Positions 11,448-27,090 of a DNA stretch of 64,000 nucleotides are shown in pieces. How positions within the stretch are numbered: the first letter of the stretch is position 1; every line of letters begins with the position of its first letter. Under the pieces are notes generated by a model that was not told the DNA's origin, ran no database searches, and worked only from the letters and a program-made list of their open reading frames with translations. The position numbers and the translations under genes are program-made. The DNA is from Macrostomum hystrix (Eukaryota; Platyhelminthes; Macrostomidae). The stretch spans positions 124,001 through 188,000 of the forward strand of contig CATNEN010000032.1 of the NCBI GenBank assembly GCA_950097015.1. The letters run 5' to 3'.

Positions 11448-12700
11448 TCATTCCGTTTGTCTAGTATCTAGTCTAAGCGTAATGTTGGGTGCAGAGCTCG
11501 CCCCATATAAAGATGACTGAGCAAGTCTATTTGCGTCATCTACAAATGGAGTATTGAAAGGATTAAAATTTGTTGAACTTTCACTTTCGTGAAAGTGTTG
11601 CCGATATTTCGCGGTTACAGAAGTCAGTGCCGTATCTCCTTCACTCTCCAAGTCACTTGTGGTGATATTATGGTAGTCATCGACTTGTAGCCCTTCTTCC
11701 ATCACTTGAGCCTGTTGTTGATGCAGATGAGAGGCACTTATTGGTGTATCATGATCAGGTGATACATCAATGGAAACTGAATTACAAAATGTCAGTTCTG
11801 TATTTTCGAGTTCCTTTAAAATGGCTACACATTTTTTTCTGGATAAGTGATGGGGGTCCTTCAATTCTGGAATGAATTTGCAACTTTTTCCGACAAGGCT
11901 CCATGGAATCTTGCCGTCGAAACCTGTCGCTGTTTTATGTGCAATTTTAGCCCTTAAAAAAATTTCTTGCCGCATTTTTTTCACATCGCTATAAACAGAA
12001 GCTAGGTTTCGTGGCTGACTAGTTTCAGCAAGCTGAACATCACTGCGCTCATTTGCCATATTTTGTTGTTCTGCTTTTTTCGCGTCATCCATTAGTTCTG
12101 CTATTTTATTTATATGGGGCTCCATAGCGCTTCTAACATTAGGCGATATGTCATTGGACGTGGTAAAATCGGTTCCACGTCGGGTTAATATAATAAGTAC
12201 GTATGTCTCACCTGTACGTTTTAAATCATTTACCACTTTTCTTATTTTCTTCTGCTGATTTTTAGCTTCTTCTTGAAGACGTCGCTTTTCTTCGATTGGC
12301 AGACTCATATACTCGCGACGCAGTTCGGCGGTCCACACTAGAATTAAAGGAAGATTTGAATTTTTAAATTTTACCAAAACATAGTGACTAATTATTATAT
12401 TTATTTATTTCTAGCTTTTATGTAAATTAATAGATGCACCCCACAGAGAATATAACATATGATGTAGCCTAGAAAATACAACAATATTCAAGACTTTTAG
12501 AAAAAAACAATGTTATGCTGCATAAATGGACTAAAATGTTTTGTATTAAAAATAATGCTGCCTACTCATACATTACTATTTCTTGAGTTCTAGTCTTACT
12601 ATATATCCCTGTAGTATATTTTTAAGTAATACTGACCATAAGAAAACTTACCTGCCTTTCCTTTGTTTTGCAAAAACACATAGGCACCAGTTAGAACCAT
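11448..12700 (-). CDS. Orphan protein with an HMG-box-like N terminus (2 exons)
   Basis: Exon 1 is 12652-12700 (ATG at 12700, donor CAG|GTAAGT) and exon 2 is 11448-12337 (acceptor TTAATTCTAG). The join keeps frame and gives 312 residues. The first ~50 residues, AYVFLQNKGKA-VWTAELRREY then SLPIEEKRRLQEEAK, resemble helix 1 and helix 3 of an HMG box (W...Y.SL..EEK..LQEEA) with the middle shortened; this is a resemblance, not a proven domain. The middle is charged and helical (KKAEQQNMANERSD). A block with IPWSLVGKSCKF and HHLSRKKCVAIL may be a second small domain. The C-terminal third is Ser/Asp-rich and probably disordered. An upstream TTTTCTTACACAG before the ATG suggests an untranslated first exon. 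I do not recognise the family; a regulator or a domesticated transposon protein are both possible. Confidence 0.6.
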
Positions 12701-13388
12701 CTGTGTAAGAAAAAAATTAGAATTACAAAATAAAACCATTTTATTGCACTATTTCTTATGCACTTTAATTTAAGACTCAAACTGAAATACGAAGCTTTAG
12801 TGCCTACTTTATGCTTTAAAATTTGAGTTAATTTAAATTTAAATTTCCTTTGTTTCTTTTTTTGGTTTGATAATCTCAATTTCTTATAATATAATCAGTA
12901 CTGACCATAATAATCTTATTTCATCTTGTAACTCTTGTATTATGTATGCCTGTACCATAATAATATAAAAATATTATAGGGGTAGGGCCTAGTGAGAATA
13001 TTATGTCACAAAAGGGTTGCTGTTCTATAAAAAGGTGTACAAGCGCATGGCATAAATTTACTTTTGTTTGCAAAATTATTTTTATGAATAAATTTAAAAT
13101 TGCGCTAAATGAAACAAAAAGTGCAGTGCAGAAACAATTCAGTTTATAGTATTCGTAACAATTCAGTTCAATTCAGTTCAGTTCAGTTTAGTTTAGTTTA
13201 CTTGGCTGTTATATAGCCACAGGGTATATAGTGACAAATCTAGTAAAAAATGCTACAGAATGCTTGGAAGTTGGAAGCTTGGAAATATTGCCTGATTGAA
13301 GTCACTAATAAAGGTTAGAAATGTAGCTGTGATTCTTTCTGCTCTTTGGATGCTGCCGAGCTGGTTATGGCCAAAGACAATTATGAAA
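12701..13388. other. AT-rich spacer
   Basis: No exon seen. It holds a short pentanucleotide run (CAGTT/TAGTT type) at 13145-13200. It may contain the promoter and 5' UTR of the orphan gene. Confidence 0.5.
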
Positions 13389-13871
13389 GGCAGTGCATAT
13401 CCCCACGGTACCGTAGAAATAATTTTTGTCTTATTCCTACAGTACAGTGGGAATAATTTCCTGCTTATCTGCACGGCACACTGACGAGATAGCTGTCCTA
13501 TCTTCAACATAGCTCCAGAGATGCGTAAAGTAATAGACTGGATTATAGGCTTAGAAGGCTTGAGCTATAAGATTAGAAAAATACACACTTCAGTTGTATT
13601 CTTTTAAATATATAAATAATAGCAATATATATTTTATATACTTAAAAAGCCACCGTATTGGTTAACTAATTGCGAAAAAAGCAGAAAACTTTTATTTGTT
13701 TACTTGCTTTTAAAAACCGGAAGAAAAAAAATTGCAGTCACGATAAAAAGATAGATGATTAGGACAGCTATCTTATCAGTGTGCCATGCGGATAAGCAGG
13801 AAATTATTCCCACGGTACCGTAGGAAAAAGACAAAAATTATTTCTACAGTACCATGGGGATAAGCACTGCC
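13389..13871. mobile_element. Non-autonomous DNA transposon with 112-bp terminal inverted repeats
   Basis: The arms 13389-13500 and 13760-13871 are both 112 bp and are reverse complements with about 10 mismatches (roughly 91% identity). They enclose 259 bp of AT-rich sequence without a transposase frame. The element is flanked on both sides by the identical 9-mer ATTATGAAA (13380-13388 and 13872-13880), as expected for a target-site duplication. Ends read GGCAGTGC. Long inverted repeats with a 9-bp duplication fit Mutator-like elements; Merlin elements (8-9 bp) are an alternative. The short minus-strand frame over the left arm is not a gene. Confidence 0.85.
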
Positions 13872-16321
13872 ATTATGAAAAATTCCACACCACATTATTT
13901 ATGCCAGGTATATTAATTATTATTGTTGCAAGGCAGGTAGTAACGTTGTACAATTTTGGGAGGAGCAAAAAATTGTTTTGACATGCACTCTACCACTTTT
14001 CTGACTATGGCATGGTAGGGGGTTAAAGCTATAACAAATCTGATTAAAAATGAAATCAGCACATCAAAAAGCCTTAGTAGCCACAGATTTATCATCCTAT
14101 CAAAACAAGAACTATTTTATATAGACCTAAAGTTCAAGAGACCCTCGCCTCCCCGCTGGGTCCATGGACCACCCTGCAGCTAAGTCTAGTAAGTCAAAGT
14201 TCAAGAAGCCCAAAAAGCAAGCAAAGTTAAAATGTATTAAAAACTTGAAGTCTATACTTTATAGCAATTATCATTTTGGTTTAAAAAATTTAGCTAGTCA
14301 GCCAGACCACTGACTGATAATTTGGATATAAGTTGCATTAGTAACACTCTTAGTTAGTCTTAGGTTTTAACTAACATCTATTATTAACTTTACATGTAAC
14401 ATTTTCATTGTGTCAGTTAATAAATGTTGAAAATCAAAACAATTGGATTGGGATTTCGATTTGCTGGCATAAGTAGTACTAGTAACTAAATTTAAAACGA
14501 AAAAACATTGCTTACCTTTGTTATAAAAAAATTAATAGAAAATTTCAATACTTAAATTGACAAAGTAACTTTAAAAAATACCTTCTCTAGACACAGTAAA
14601 GTACAATCTGTTATGGATGTAATGATATCCTAAGTGTAAAATGCCAACTAAACTAGTTTGGTGGCGCAGCGCATTAGGGCGCGTTTTTTATTTAAACAAT
14701 TCTAAACTATTAAATAAAAACTTAAATAAAAAATTATACTACAACGTAACTAAGAAAATCTTTTCTTGAGAAGTACTAATACACTTTTTTTAATGCGCAT
14801 ACTTAGTTCTGTATAATTATTTGTTATACCATACGCACGTAAAGTTATGAAATTGACGTAAAATCCGGACTATTCAGACTCGTTTTTGACATGTAAAAAG
14901 AGTATTTATAAAAATACAATTCTTTCTTTCCATGTAACACTAAAAAAGTGACGAATTCTATAGACAAATGAATACAATTATATTGAGAATGATTGCAGAA
15001 GGACTGCGGGCAATGGCACATCATTTAGTGACACTAGACCCACAGCGAGCTATTTTTTGCTAATACCTTATTCGGATCATTGTCATAAATAATTACGAGT
15101 ACATAATCAGTCTTACTTGTTTCTGTTTCGTTTCTTTTAAGGCACTGTAGAGTTATACCGCTATACTTTCTGGAATTTTAGAACTGATTCTGGTTCTGGA
15201 ATTCTGGGTAGAATGAAAAGCCTATTTTACGGGTTGGAGAGCTGGGTAAAACAGCTTTAATTTTATTTTTCAATTAACTGCCGTCAAAAATAAAGCCAAT
15301 ATAATCTAGCAACCAAGTTATATAAATATGAGTAATTTAAAATTAAAATAAATATGATTTGATTTTGTTTTTGTCTTATAACTAGTATAAATATGTCTTT
15401 CTATGCATGTATAACTCAACCTGTGTGGCGTGTTGATAGAGAGAGCGCTCTGTTTGAGTGTTACGAGGGGGGTTCGAATTTTTTCCGTATTATTTTTACT
15501 AATGAATTTTTTTGATCCGATATTTTATTGTGATGCTAAATATTTACTAATTATTTCGTTTTATAGCCATTTTATACAGTGGATGTGTTGTAATTTTAGT
15601 TCTGGCTTCTGATAAGCCATTAAGCCCTCGCTGTTAAGGTGGAAGTATCATTTGTTTGAGACGGGGTGATCACTTCTTGGTTCTTACTTAGCACGATAGA
15701 AAAGCGTCATATATCTATTACACGTAAAATCCACTTAATCAGTAAGTCCCATCTAAACTCATTCAGCTTTAGTTGTATTGTATTAATTAGTATGAACTGT
15801 GGTTTGCTTGCCTATATGTTTGGAAATAAATGATTATCAGTGCAAAGGAAAAATATTTAGATAGCCAGTTACATACTTCATATTTCATACTTTCTACTTG
15901 CAGTAGACGAGTAGCATGATCCATGTAAAATTTATCGGAAGTCTACCCCCTACCCCCTACCCCCCCGTGGGTCCACATGGATTCACCCGGCTAGCCGAGT
16001 ATTTTTTGACTAGTGGAAGTGTCGGCTAGCCGGCGGCCGCGAGCTGCACCAGCGGACTGGGCTGAGCGAAGTGGGGGTAAATAAGAATGTACATCATAGT
16101 GTTTTTCTGTGCCAGATAAGTACGCTTGTTTTTCGTCCCTCGGCCAAGGCACCAATGCTGAATTTAAATAGCCGAGTCAAATTTTTTGTCACTGAACTTG
16201 CACTACAGCTCTTAGTCCCATGGTTGTTATATTGTAGCTTAAAATAGTGGTTAGTAAGGAGTTTATAATCTTACACTGCCAAGTCACCATTAAAAAGGTC
16301 CGCTAGCTTTCACTTGCAATC
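13872..16321. other. AT-rich spacer upstream of DHCR24
   Basis: No exon recognised. Points of note: tRNA-like box A text near 14665 (GTGGCGCAGCGCATTAGGGC) and a box B-like GGGTTCGAAT near 15470, neither forming a full tRNA; a C-rich run at 15949-15967; and a GC-rich palindromic segment around 15985-16040 (CGGCTAGCCG twice) in otherwise AT-rich DNA. Confidence 0.5.
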
Positions 16322-18856
16322 ATGAATCTGTTCGACTTGTTGGTGAGTTGGGCACTAAGTGTGTACTTTAATTCGATTAGCGCAAATTTCCGACTGAAAA
16401 GGGGTGGATCATGTCCTAGAGTGGGGCGGATTATGTCCTAGAGTGGGGTGGATCATGTCCTAGAGTGGGGCGGATCATGTCCTCGAGTGGGGCGGATCAT
16501 GTCCTACAAATGCAGACCAAAGGGGAGAATAATGTCCGACAGAACAGAGGGGAGGGTAATGTCCGGCAGACCAGAGGGGAGGGTAATGTCCGACAGAACA
16601 GAGGGGAGGGTAATGTCCGACAGACCAGAGGGGAGGGTAATGTCCGACAGAACAGAGGGGAGCGTAATGTCCGACAGAACAGAGGGGAGGGTAATGTCCC
16701 ACAGGCCAAATTGTAGGGTAATGTCCGACAGAACAGAGGGGAGGGTAATGTCCCACAGGCTAAATGGTAGGGTAATGTCGCACAATAGCGAGTGTATCTG
16801 ATCAACAACCAATCGCTGTGCCGCAGCCGGCTGGCCTAAAGAAGCGCCTAATCCGCTGGCTGGAGGACAATCGCGGCCTGGTGATCGTCCTCTTCTGCCT
16901 GCCAGCCTCTTTCCTATTCGACACGGGGCTCAGCGCCTACAAGTGGGTTCAGCGGACGCTGCTGAGCGCGCCGGACCGACACGATGCCAGAGTGAGGCAG
17001 ATTCAACGTCGGGTGGGCGACTGGAACAAGCAGAGCAGCTCGGCCAGGCGGCCGATGTGCACCAGCCGGCCCAACTGGCTCTCCCTGTCCACCACCTTCT
17101 TCAAGAAGTCCGAGTGCCACCGCATCCCCGTGGACCTGTACGACATCCTCCAGCTGGACACGGAGCGCATGGTCGTGCGCGTTGAGCCAATGGTGACTGT
17201 GGGCGACATCACCCGCTACCTCATTCCCAGAGGCTACACCCTGGCCGTGACCTTGGAGATCAGTGACGCCACCTGCGGCGGCCTAGCTCTGGGCGTCGGC
17301 ATGACAACCTACAGTCACCGCGTCGGCCTCTACCAAGAGACCATCGTCAGCTACGATGTGGTTCTCGGCGACGGCAGTCTAGTCAAAGCAACGGCTGACA
17401 ATGAGCATAGGGACCTGTACTATTGCCTGCCCTGGTCCCACGGCACCCTGGGTTTCCTGGTGGCCCTGGAGCTTAAGATCATCCCGGTGGAGCAGTACGT
17501 GCACATGCGCTACATTCCGGTCCGCGGACAGAAGCAGTATTGCGACCGGATGCGAGAGCTCAGCGGAGCCAGGGACAAGGACGCCAAGCTGCCCGACTAC
17601 CTGGAGGCCACCGTGTTTGACCGAGACAGCGCCGTCATCATGGTCGGCAACTTTGCCAAGGTTAATCATTTTCTGCTTCTAGTCACAAAATCTATAAAGT
17701 TCACAATAAAAAATCTGCATAAAACAGTTTGTGGCGGAGCGGTAAGATGAACACCAAGGTCCCGAGCTCGAATCTGCGGCTAGGCCACATTAATTTGAGG
17801 CGCAGTCGCGGAGAGAAGGCTCGGAGACAATGGCCAACAACCCCCAAGGTACAGTGAGGTTGTAGACTGCCTGAAGGTGTGAAAGTACACAGCTTTTTTA
17901 GTGTGTGTCTTTGTTTGCTTTGTGGTCGGCGTAACTGTACAATGCCACGAACTGTACATCGCCAAAAACTATACAATACCATAATATAACATTGTACATA
18001 GCATGACATGATATTCAATACCACAAACTGTACATTACCGCAAACGGTTAGAGCCCAACTAATTTCGCACTGGCAGGTGGACACCCCTGAGAAGGCGGCC
18101 AAGATCAACCGGGTCACCCGCTGGTACAAGCCCTGGTTCTACAAGCATGTGGAGACCTTCCTAGCCAAGGGCGAGTCCGAGGAGTACATCCCGCTGCGGG
18201 ACTACCTGCTGCGGCACAACCGGGCCATCTTCTGGGTGCTGGAGTCCATGATCCCGTTCGGCAACAACCCGGTGTTTCGCCTGTTCCTGGGATGGCTCTG
18301 CCCACCCAAGCCGGCCTTCCTGAAGTTCACCACCACGCCAGGCATTCGCGCGATGACCTTCTCCAAGCAGGTGTTCCAGGACATTGTGCTGCCCATGACC
18401 GTTCTGGAAGAGTCCATAAACCTATCTGAGAAGCTGTTCGACACCTACCCAGTGCTGATTTACCCGTGCCGCATCTACGATCACGGGCCAAACGGTCGGG
18501 GCCAGCTTCGGCCGCCCAGGTCCGACCAGATGTGTCCGGGCGCGGACTTCGGCATGTTCTACGACCTGGGAGTCTATGGCACTCCCGGGCCCGTGAGGCG
18601 GAAGCGCGGCTACTACAACCCGGTGGAGAGCATGCGGGCCATGGAGGCCTTCATTCGCAAAGCAGGCGGCTACAGCTTCCTATACGCCGACATCTTCCTG
18701 ACCGAGGAGGAGTTCAACGAGATGTTCGACCTGGAGGCCTACAACCGGGTGCGCCGAAAGTACCACGCCGAGGGCGCCTTCCCCAGCCTGTACGAAAAGG
18801 TGCGGCCCGAGGTCGATGTGGTCAAGATTGGCAACGAGTATGCTCAGTCTGAGTAG
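16322..18856 (+). CDS. DHCR24: Delta(24)-sterol reductase
   Basis: Three exons: 16322-16342 (seven codons, MNLFDLL, donor TTG|GTGAGT), 16827-17660 (acceptor GTGCCGCAG, donor AAG|GTTAAT) and 18077-18856 (acceptor CACTGGCAG). All junctions are phase 0, giving 544 residues against 516 in human. The enzyme reduces the delta-24 bond of sterol side chains using FAD and NADPH in the ER membrane. A hydrophobic segment (VIVLFCLPASFLFD) follows the N terminus. The FAD-binding PCMH-type region is clear: RVEPMVTVGDITRYL, GGLALGVGMTTYSHRVGL, VVLGDGSLVKAT, LPWSHGTLGFLVALE. Later conserved blocks are YKPWFYKHVE, EYIPLRDYLLRH and IPFGNNPVFR. The 7-codon first exon is inferred from its splice site and frame. 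The AATAAA at 19134 is a plausible polyadenylation signal. The gene converges on GDH. Confidence 0.92.
16399..16511 (+). repeat. 22-bp minisatellite in DHCR24 intron 1
   Basis: About five units of GGGGTGGATCATGTCCTAGA-GT with C/T and T/C changes. It grades directly into the 27-bp array that follows; both share the core ATCATGTCC/TAATGTCC and GGGG. Confidence 0.9.
16512..16790 (+). repeat. 27-bp minisatellite in DHCR24 intron 1
   Basis: About ten units of GAGGGTAATGTCCGACAGAA-CAGAGGG with GACCAGA and GGCCAAA variants. A unit divisible by 3 leaves all five reported frames open; none is coding. It ends about 35 bp before the exon 2 acceptor. Confidence 0.95.
17735..17890 (+). mobile_element. 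tRNA-derived SINE, copy 2 (DHCR24 intron 2)
   Basis: Contains ACCAAGGTCCCGAGCTCGAA, GGCCACATTAATTTGAGGCG, GCGGAGAGAAGGCTCGG and GTAGACTGCCTGA, in the same order as the other copies. The head is degraded (GCGGAGCGGTAAGATG). Behind it, 17930-18050 is a weak repeat of AACTGTACAT-type text. Confidence 0.8.
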
Positions 18857-19533
18857 ATCTTGAGCACACACTTGAGCACAGTGGCTCGGGGGGCTGCCTG
18901 GCACCGAGTGTCACGGCAACTAGAAAAGTCAAAGACATTAGAAAGTAAAGCGTTATCAGCAAATGTCTATTTTGAACAGTTTCAAATTAAGAACGAATAT
19001 GCTCCCCGCAAGGCTTATCTCAACAGGAGACCCGTTACAAACGCCATGCATACGCTCGTAGTTACATGAAGTCAATAGTGTTCTTTTTCTGTTATAAAAT
19101 TTCCTATTTTCTGGTAATAGGAAAATTGTGCTTAATAAAACATAAACTTCTGAGATCATTAGTAACTGTTAGACATAAAAAACGAATGATGTGCCAATAT
19201 ATTGTCACTCTCTGATTTATTTTATAGGTCCTTCAATAAAGCACTGATGACTAATAACCTATTAACTAGCATTTGAAAGTTTCCGCTGTTTGAGTTAGTA
19301 AAAAGCTTAACTATAAATATCAAAACTGATTGAAAAGTCTAATTTGCATTTGACAACAGAAGCGTGATAATATGAGGACAAATTCAGCTCTTTCAAGGCG
19401 TATTTTAGTTAGAAACAATGAAGCCTAGGTCTAGAGTAGAAAAATCCTTGCATTTGCGATGCATGCTACTACTAAAAAACTATGTAAGTAGCGAGATGGA
19501 AGATAAGTTAAAAGTTTGGAAAATAATCTGTGC
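18857..19533. other. Convergent 3' region between DHCR24 and GDH
   Basis: No exon. It carries plus-strand AATAAA at 19134-19139 and 19235-19240 (for DHCR24) and a minus-strand AATAAA (TTTATT at 19216-19221) about 310 bp past the GDH stop. The two transcripts may therefore overlap at their tails; this is an inference from signals only. Confidence 0.5.
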
Positions 19534-24939
<5,406 letters not shown>

Positions 24940-25601
24940 GACCAGCCGTTTGCTGCAGGTGAGCTATTAAAATTATAAATGGCTTACAAGCAAACCCGCG
25001 TCGGCAATGAGCTCGCGAAATAGCCCCGACTATTGGACCAGACTATTAGTCTATTATTCTTCATTCATTATAGTTCTCCTCACTGCTTGCTCTCTCTCTG
25101 TCCGCCTCGTTTAAGCGTATACTCTCCCTCCTCGAAAACCAGCCCTGGCCAGTCTCCGCTGCCAAGGGTCGCCCACCCCAGTCCAGTATCTTGCCGCAGT
25201 CCGCGGCCCTGCCTGCACTACTTACTGTACAATGGTGTACATTTTTGCCGTTCTCGCATATAATTGGAGCTCTGTTCTGCTACGAACAAAATAGAATGGA
25301 TTTACAATTGTTTTGGTTTATGCATTCACGGTTTGTGAAAGAACTGAGAGTTGTGACAAGCAGGCGTACAGGCTTTTCTGCATAATTGTACCGGCACTGA
25401 GTCCATCCCATAATAGGCTGTCTTCAATTCCAGTCTCACCTCCTGGCTGGACTTGGTAGGGATAGTTATTGTCTGTATGGGCCAGAAGGATACAAACAGG
25501 AAGAAGGAACATGTAGAAAAACGGAAGAAGGACTGTTTGGCGGTGAAGGTACAGGTTACAGGTGGTGAGAAGGAAAAATTTAACAGGTCGGGAAGGGGAA
25601 G
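24940..25601. other. GDH 5' flank
   Basis: No recognisable exon. It includes the presumed GDH promoter and 5' UTR (minus) and a CT-rich tract at 25070-25130. No convincing TATA box was found. Confidence 0.4.
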
Positions 25602-26485
25602 ATTGAAACAGTGGGTAAAGAGAAGAATGGACAGGTAGGGAAGGGGAAGAATGGACAGGTAGGGAAGCGGAAGAATGGACAGGTAGGGAAGGGGAAGAAT
25701 GGACAGGTAGGGAAGCGGAAGAATGGACAGGTAGGGAAGGGGAAGAATGGACAGGTAGGGAAGGGGAAGAATGGACAGGTAGGGAAGGGGAAGAATGTAC
25801 AGGTAGGGAAGGGGAAGAATGGACAGGTAGGGAAGGGGAAGAATGGACAGGTAGGGAAGGGGAAGAATGGACAGGTAGGGAAGGGGAAGAATGGACAGGT
25901 AGGGAAGGGGAAGAATGGACAGGTAGGGAAGGGGAAGAATGTACAGGTAGGGAAGGGGAAGAATGGACAGGTAGGGAAGGGGAAGAATGGACAGGTAGGG
26001 AAGGGGAAGAATGGACAGGTAGGGAAGGGGAAGAATGTACAGGTAGGGAAGGGGAAGAATGGACAGGTAGGGAAGGGGAAGAATGGACAGGTAGGGAAGA
26101 GGAAGAATGGACAGGTAGGGAAGGGGAAGAATGGACAGGTAGGGAAGGGGAAGAATGGACAGGTAGGGAAGCGGAAGAATGGACAGGTAGGGAAGGGGAA
26201 GAATGTACAGGTAGGGAAGGGGAAGAATGGACAGGTAGGGAAGGGGAAGAATGGGCAGGTAGGGAAGGGGAAGAATGGACAGGTAGGGAAGGGGAAGAAT
26301 GGACAGGTAGGGAAGGGGAAGAATGGACAGGTAGGGAAGCGGAAGAATGGACAGGTAGGGAAGGGGAAGAATGTACAGGTAGGGAAGGGGAAGAATGGAC
26401 AGGTAGGGAAGGGGAAGAATGGGCAGGTAGGGAAGGGGAAGAATGGACAGGTAGGGAAGATGAAGAATGGGCAGCTAGGAAGGTG
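25602..26485 (+). repeat. 24-bp minisatellite, about 36 units
   Basis: Units read GACAGGTAGGGAAGGGGAAG-AATG with GCGG, GAGG and GTAC variants. Purine-rich on the plus strand. Open in at least one plus and two minus frames for 290-390 codons because the unit length is 8 codons; there is no flanking coding sequence, start context or splice site, so I do not call a gene. Confidence 0.97.
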
Positions 26486-27090
26486 ACAAGAAGATTGTGC
26501 ATTATGGCTCGAAGGGTGAAACAAAAAAGCTTTTGTTTCTCTGGTGGACGTTTTTTTATCGTTTTATAATTTTTATCGTTTCACACTTTTTATAAGCTCA
26601 GAATTTCAGTGGATACAGCCATGCATATCCTAATTACGAGTATGTTCCGAAAGTTTTCAGTTTATTTTAAGTTTGATACCGATCGGCATAGCTTATTTTA
26701 GAAGAACTTATAGAAAAAGTTCACCCCGTTAAATAGAGTACAAAAGGGAAGTCCCGCGTGCAACTTTCTGTCCTCCGAGGCTTGAGGCCAATGTACATCC
26801 TGATCTGTCACGCGCGTACACTATCGTTCGACCAGGCAGGGTGAGGAGCGCCCTACCCACAACGTACATTCAGCTCTGCCAGTGTACGCACGTGAACGGC
26901 TGCGACAGCTTTTCCAGGAAATATCTCGGCTGGGTTTTTAGTTCGGCCATTTTTCAGTTCCTTAACTTAATTAAGCTCAGCTTTTTGCGTCTCCAAATCT
27001 TCTGTCTGTTTCGTTTGTTGCAGATAAGTATTGCTTCAGATTGTATCTAGAATTAAGCCAAAATTAATTAAACAAAAAAGTTCTGACTAA
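26486..27090. other. TFIIS 5' flank
   Basis: AT-rich, no exon identified. The likely promoter of the plus-strand TFIIS gene lies here, but no clear core element was seen. Confidence 0.4.

Noticed and set aside
13253-13510. 85-codon minus frame
   Set aside because: Lies over the left arm of the inverted-repeat transposon, with no domain.
15425-15490. tRNA gene candidate (box A-like GTGGCGTGTTGATAG and box B GGTTCGAAT)
   Set aside because: Acceptor and T-stem pairing fail; at most a decayed tRNA-derived element.
25318-26524. Overlapping frames of 290-394 codons on both strands
   Set aside because: All run through the 24-bp array; the unit equals eight codons and has no stop in several frames. 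No unique coding sequence, signal or splice support.
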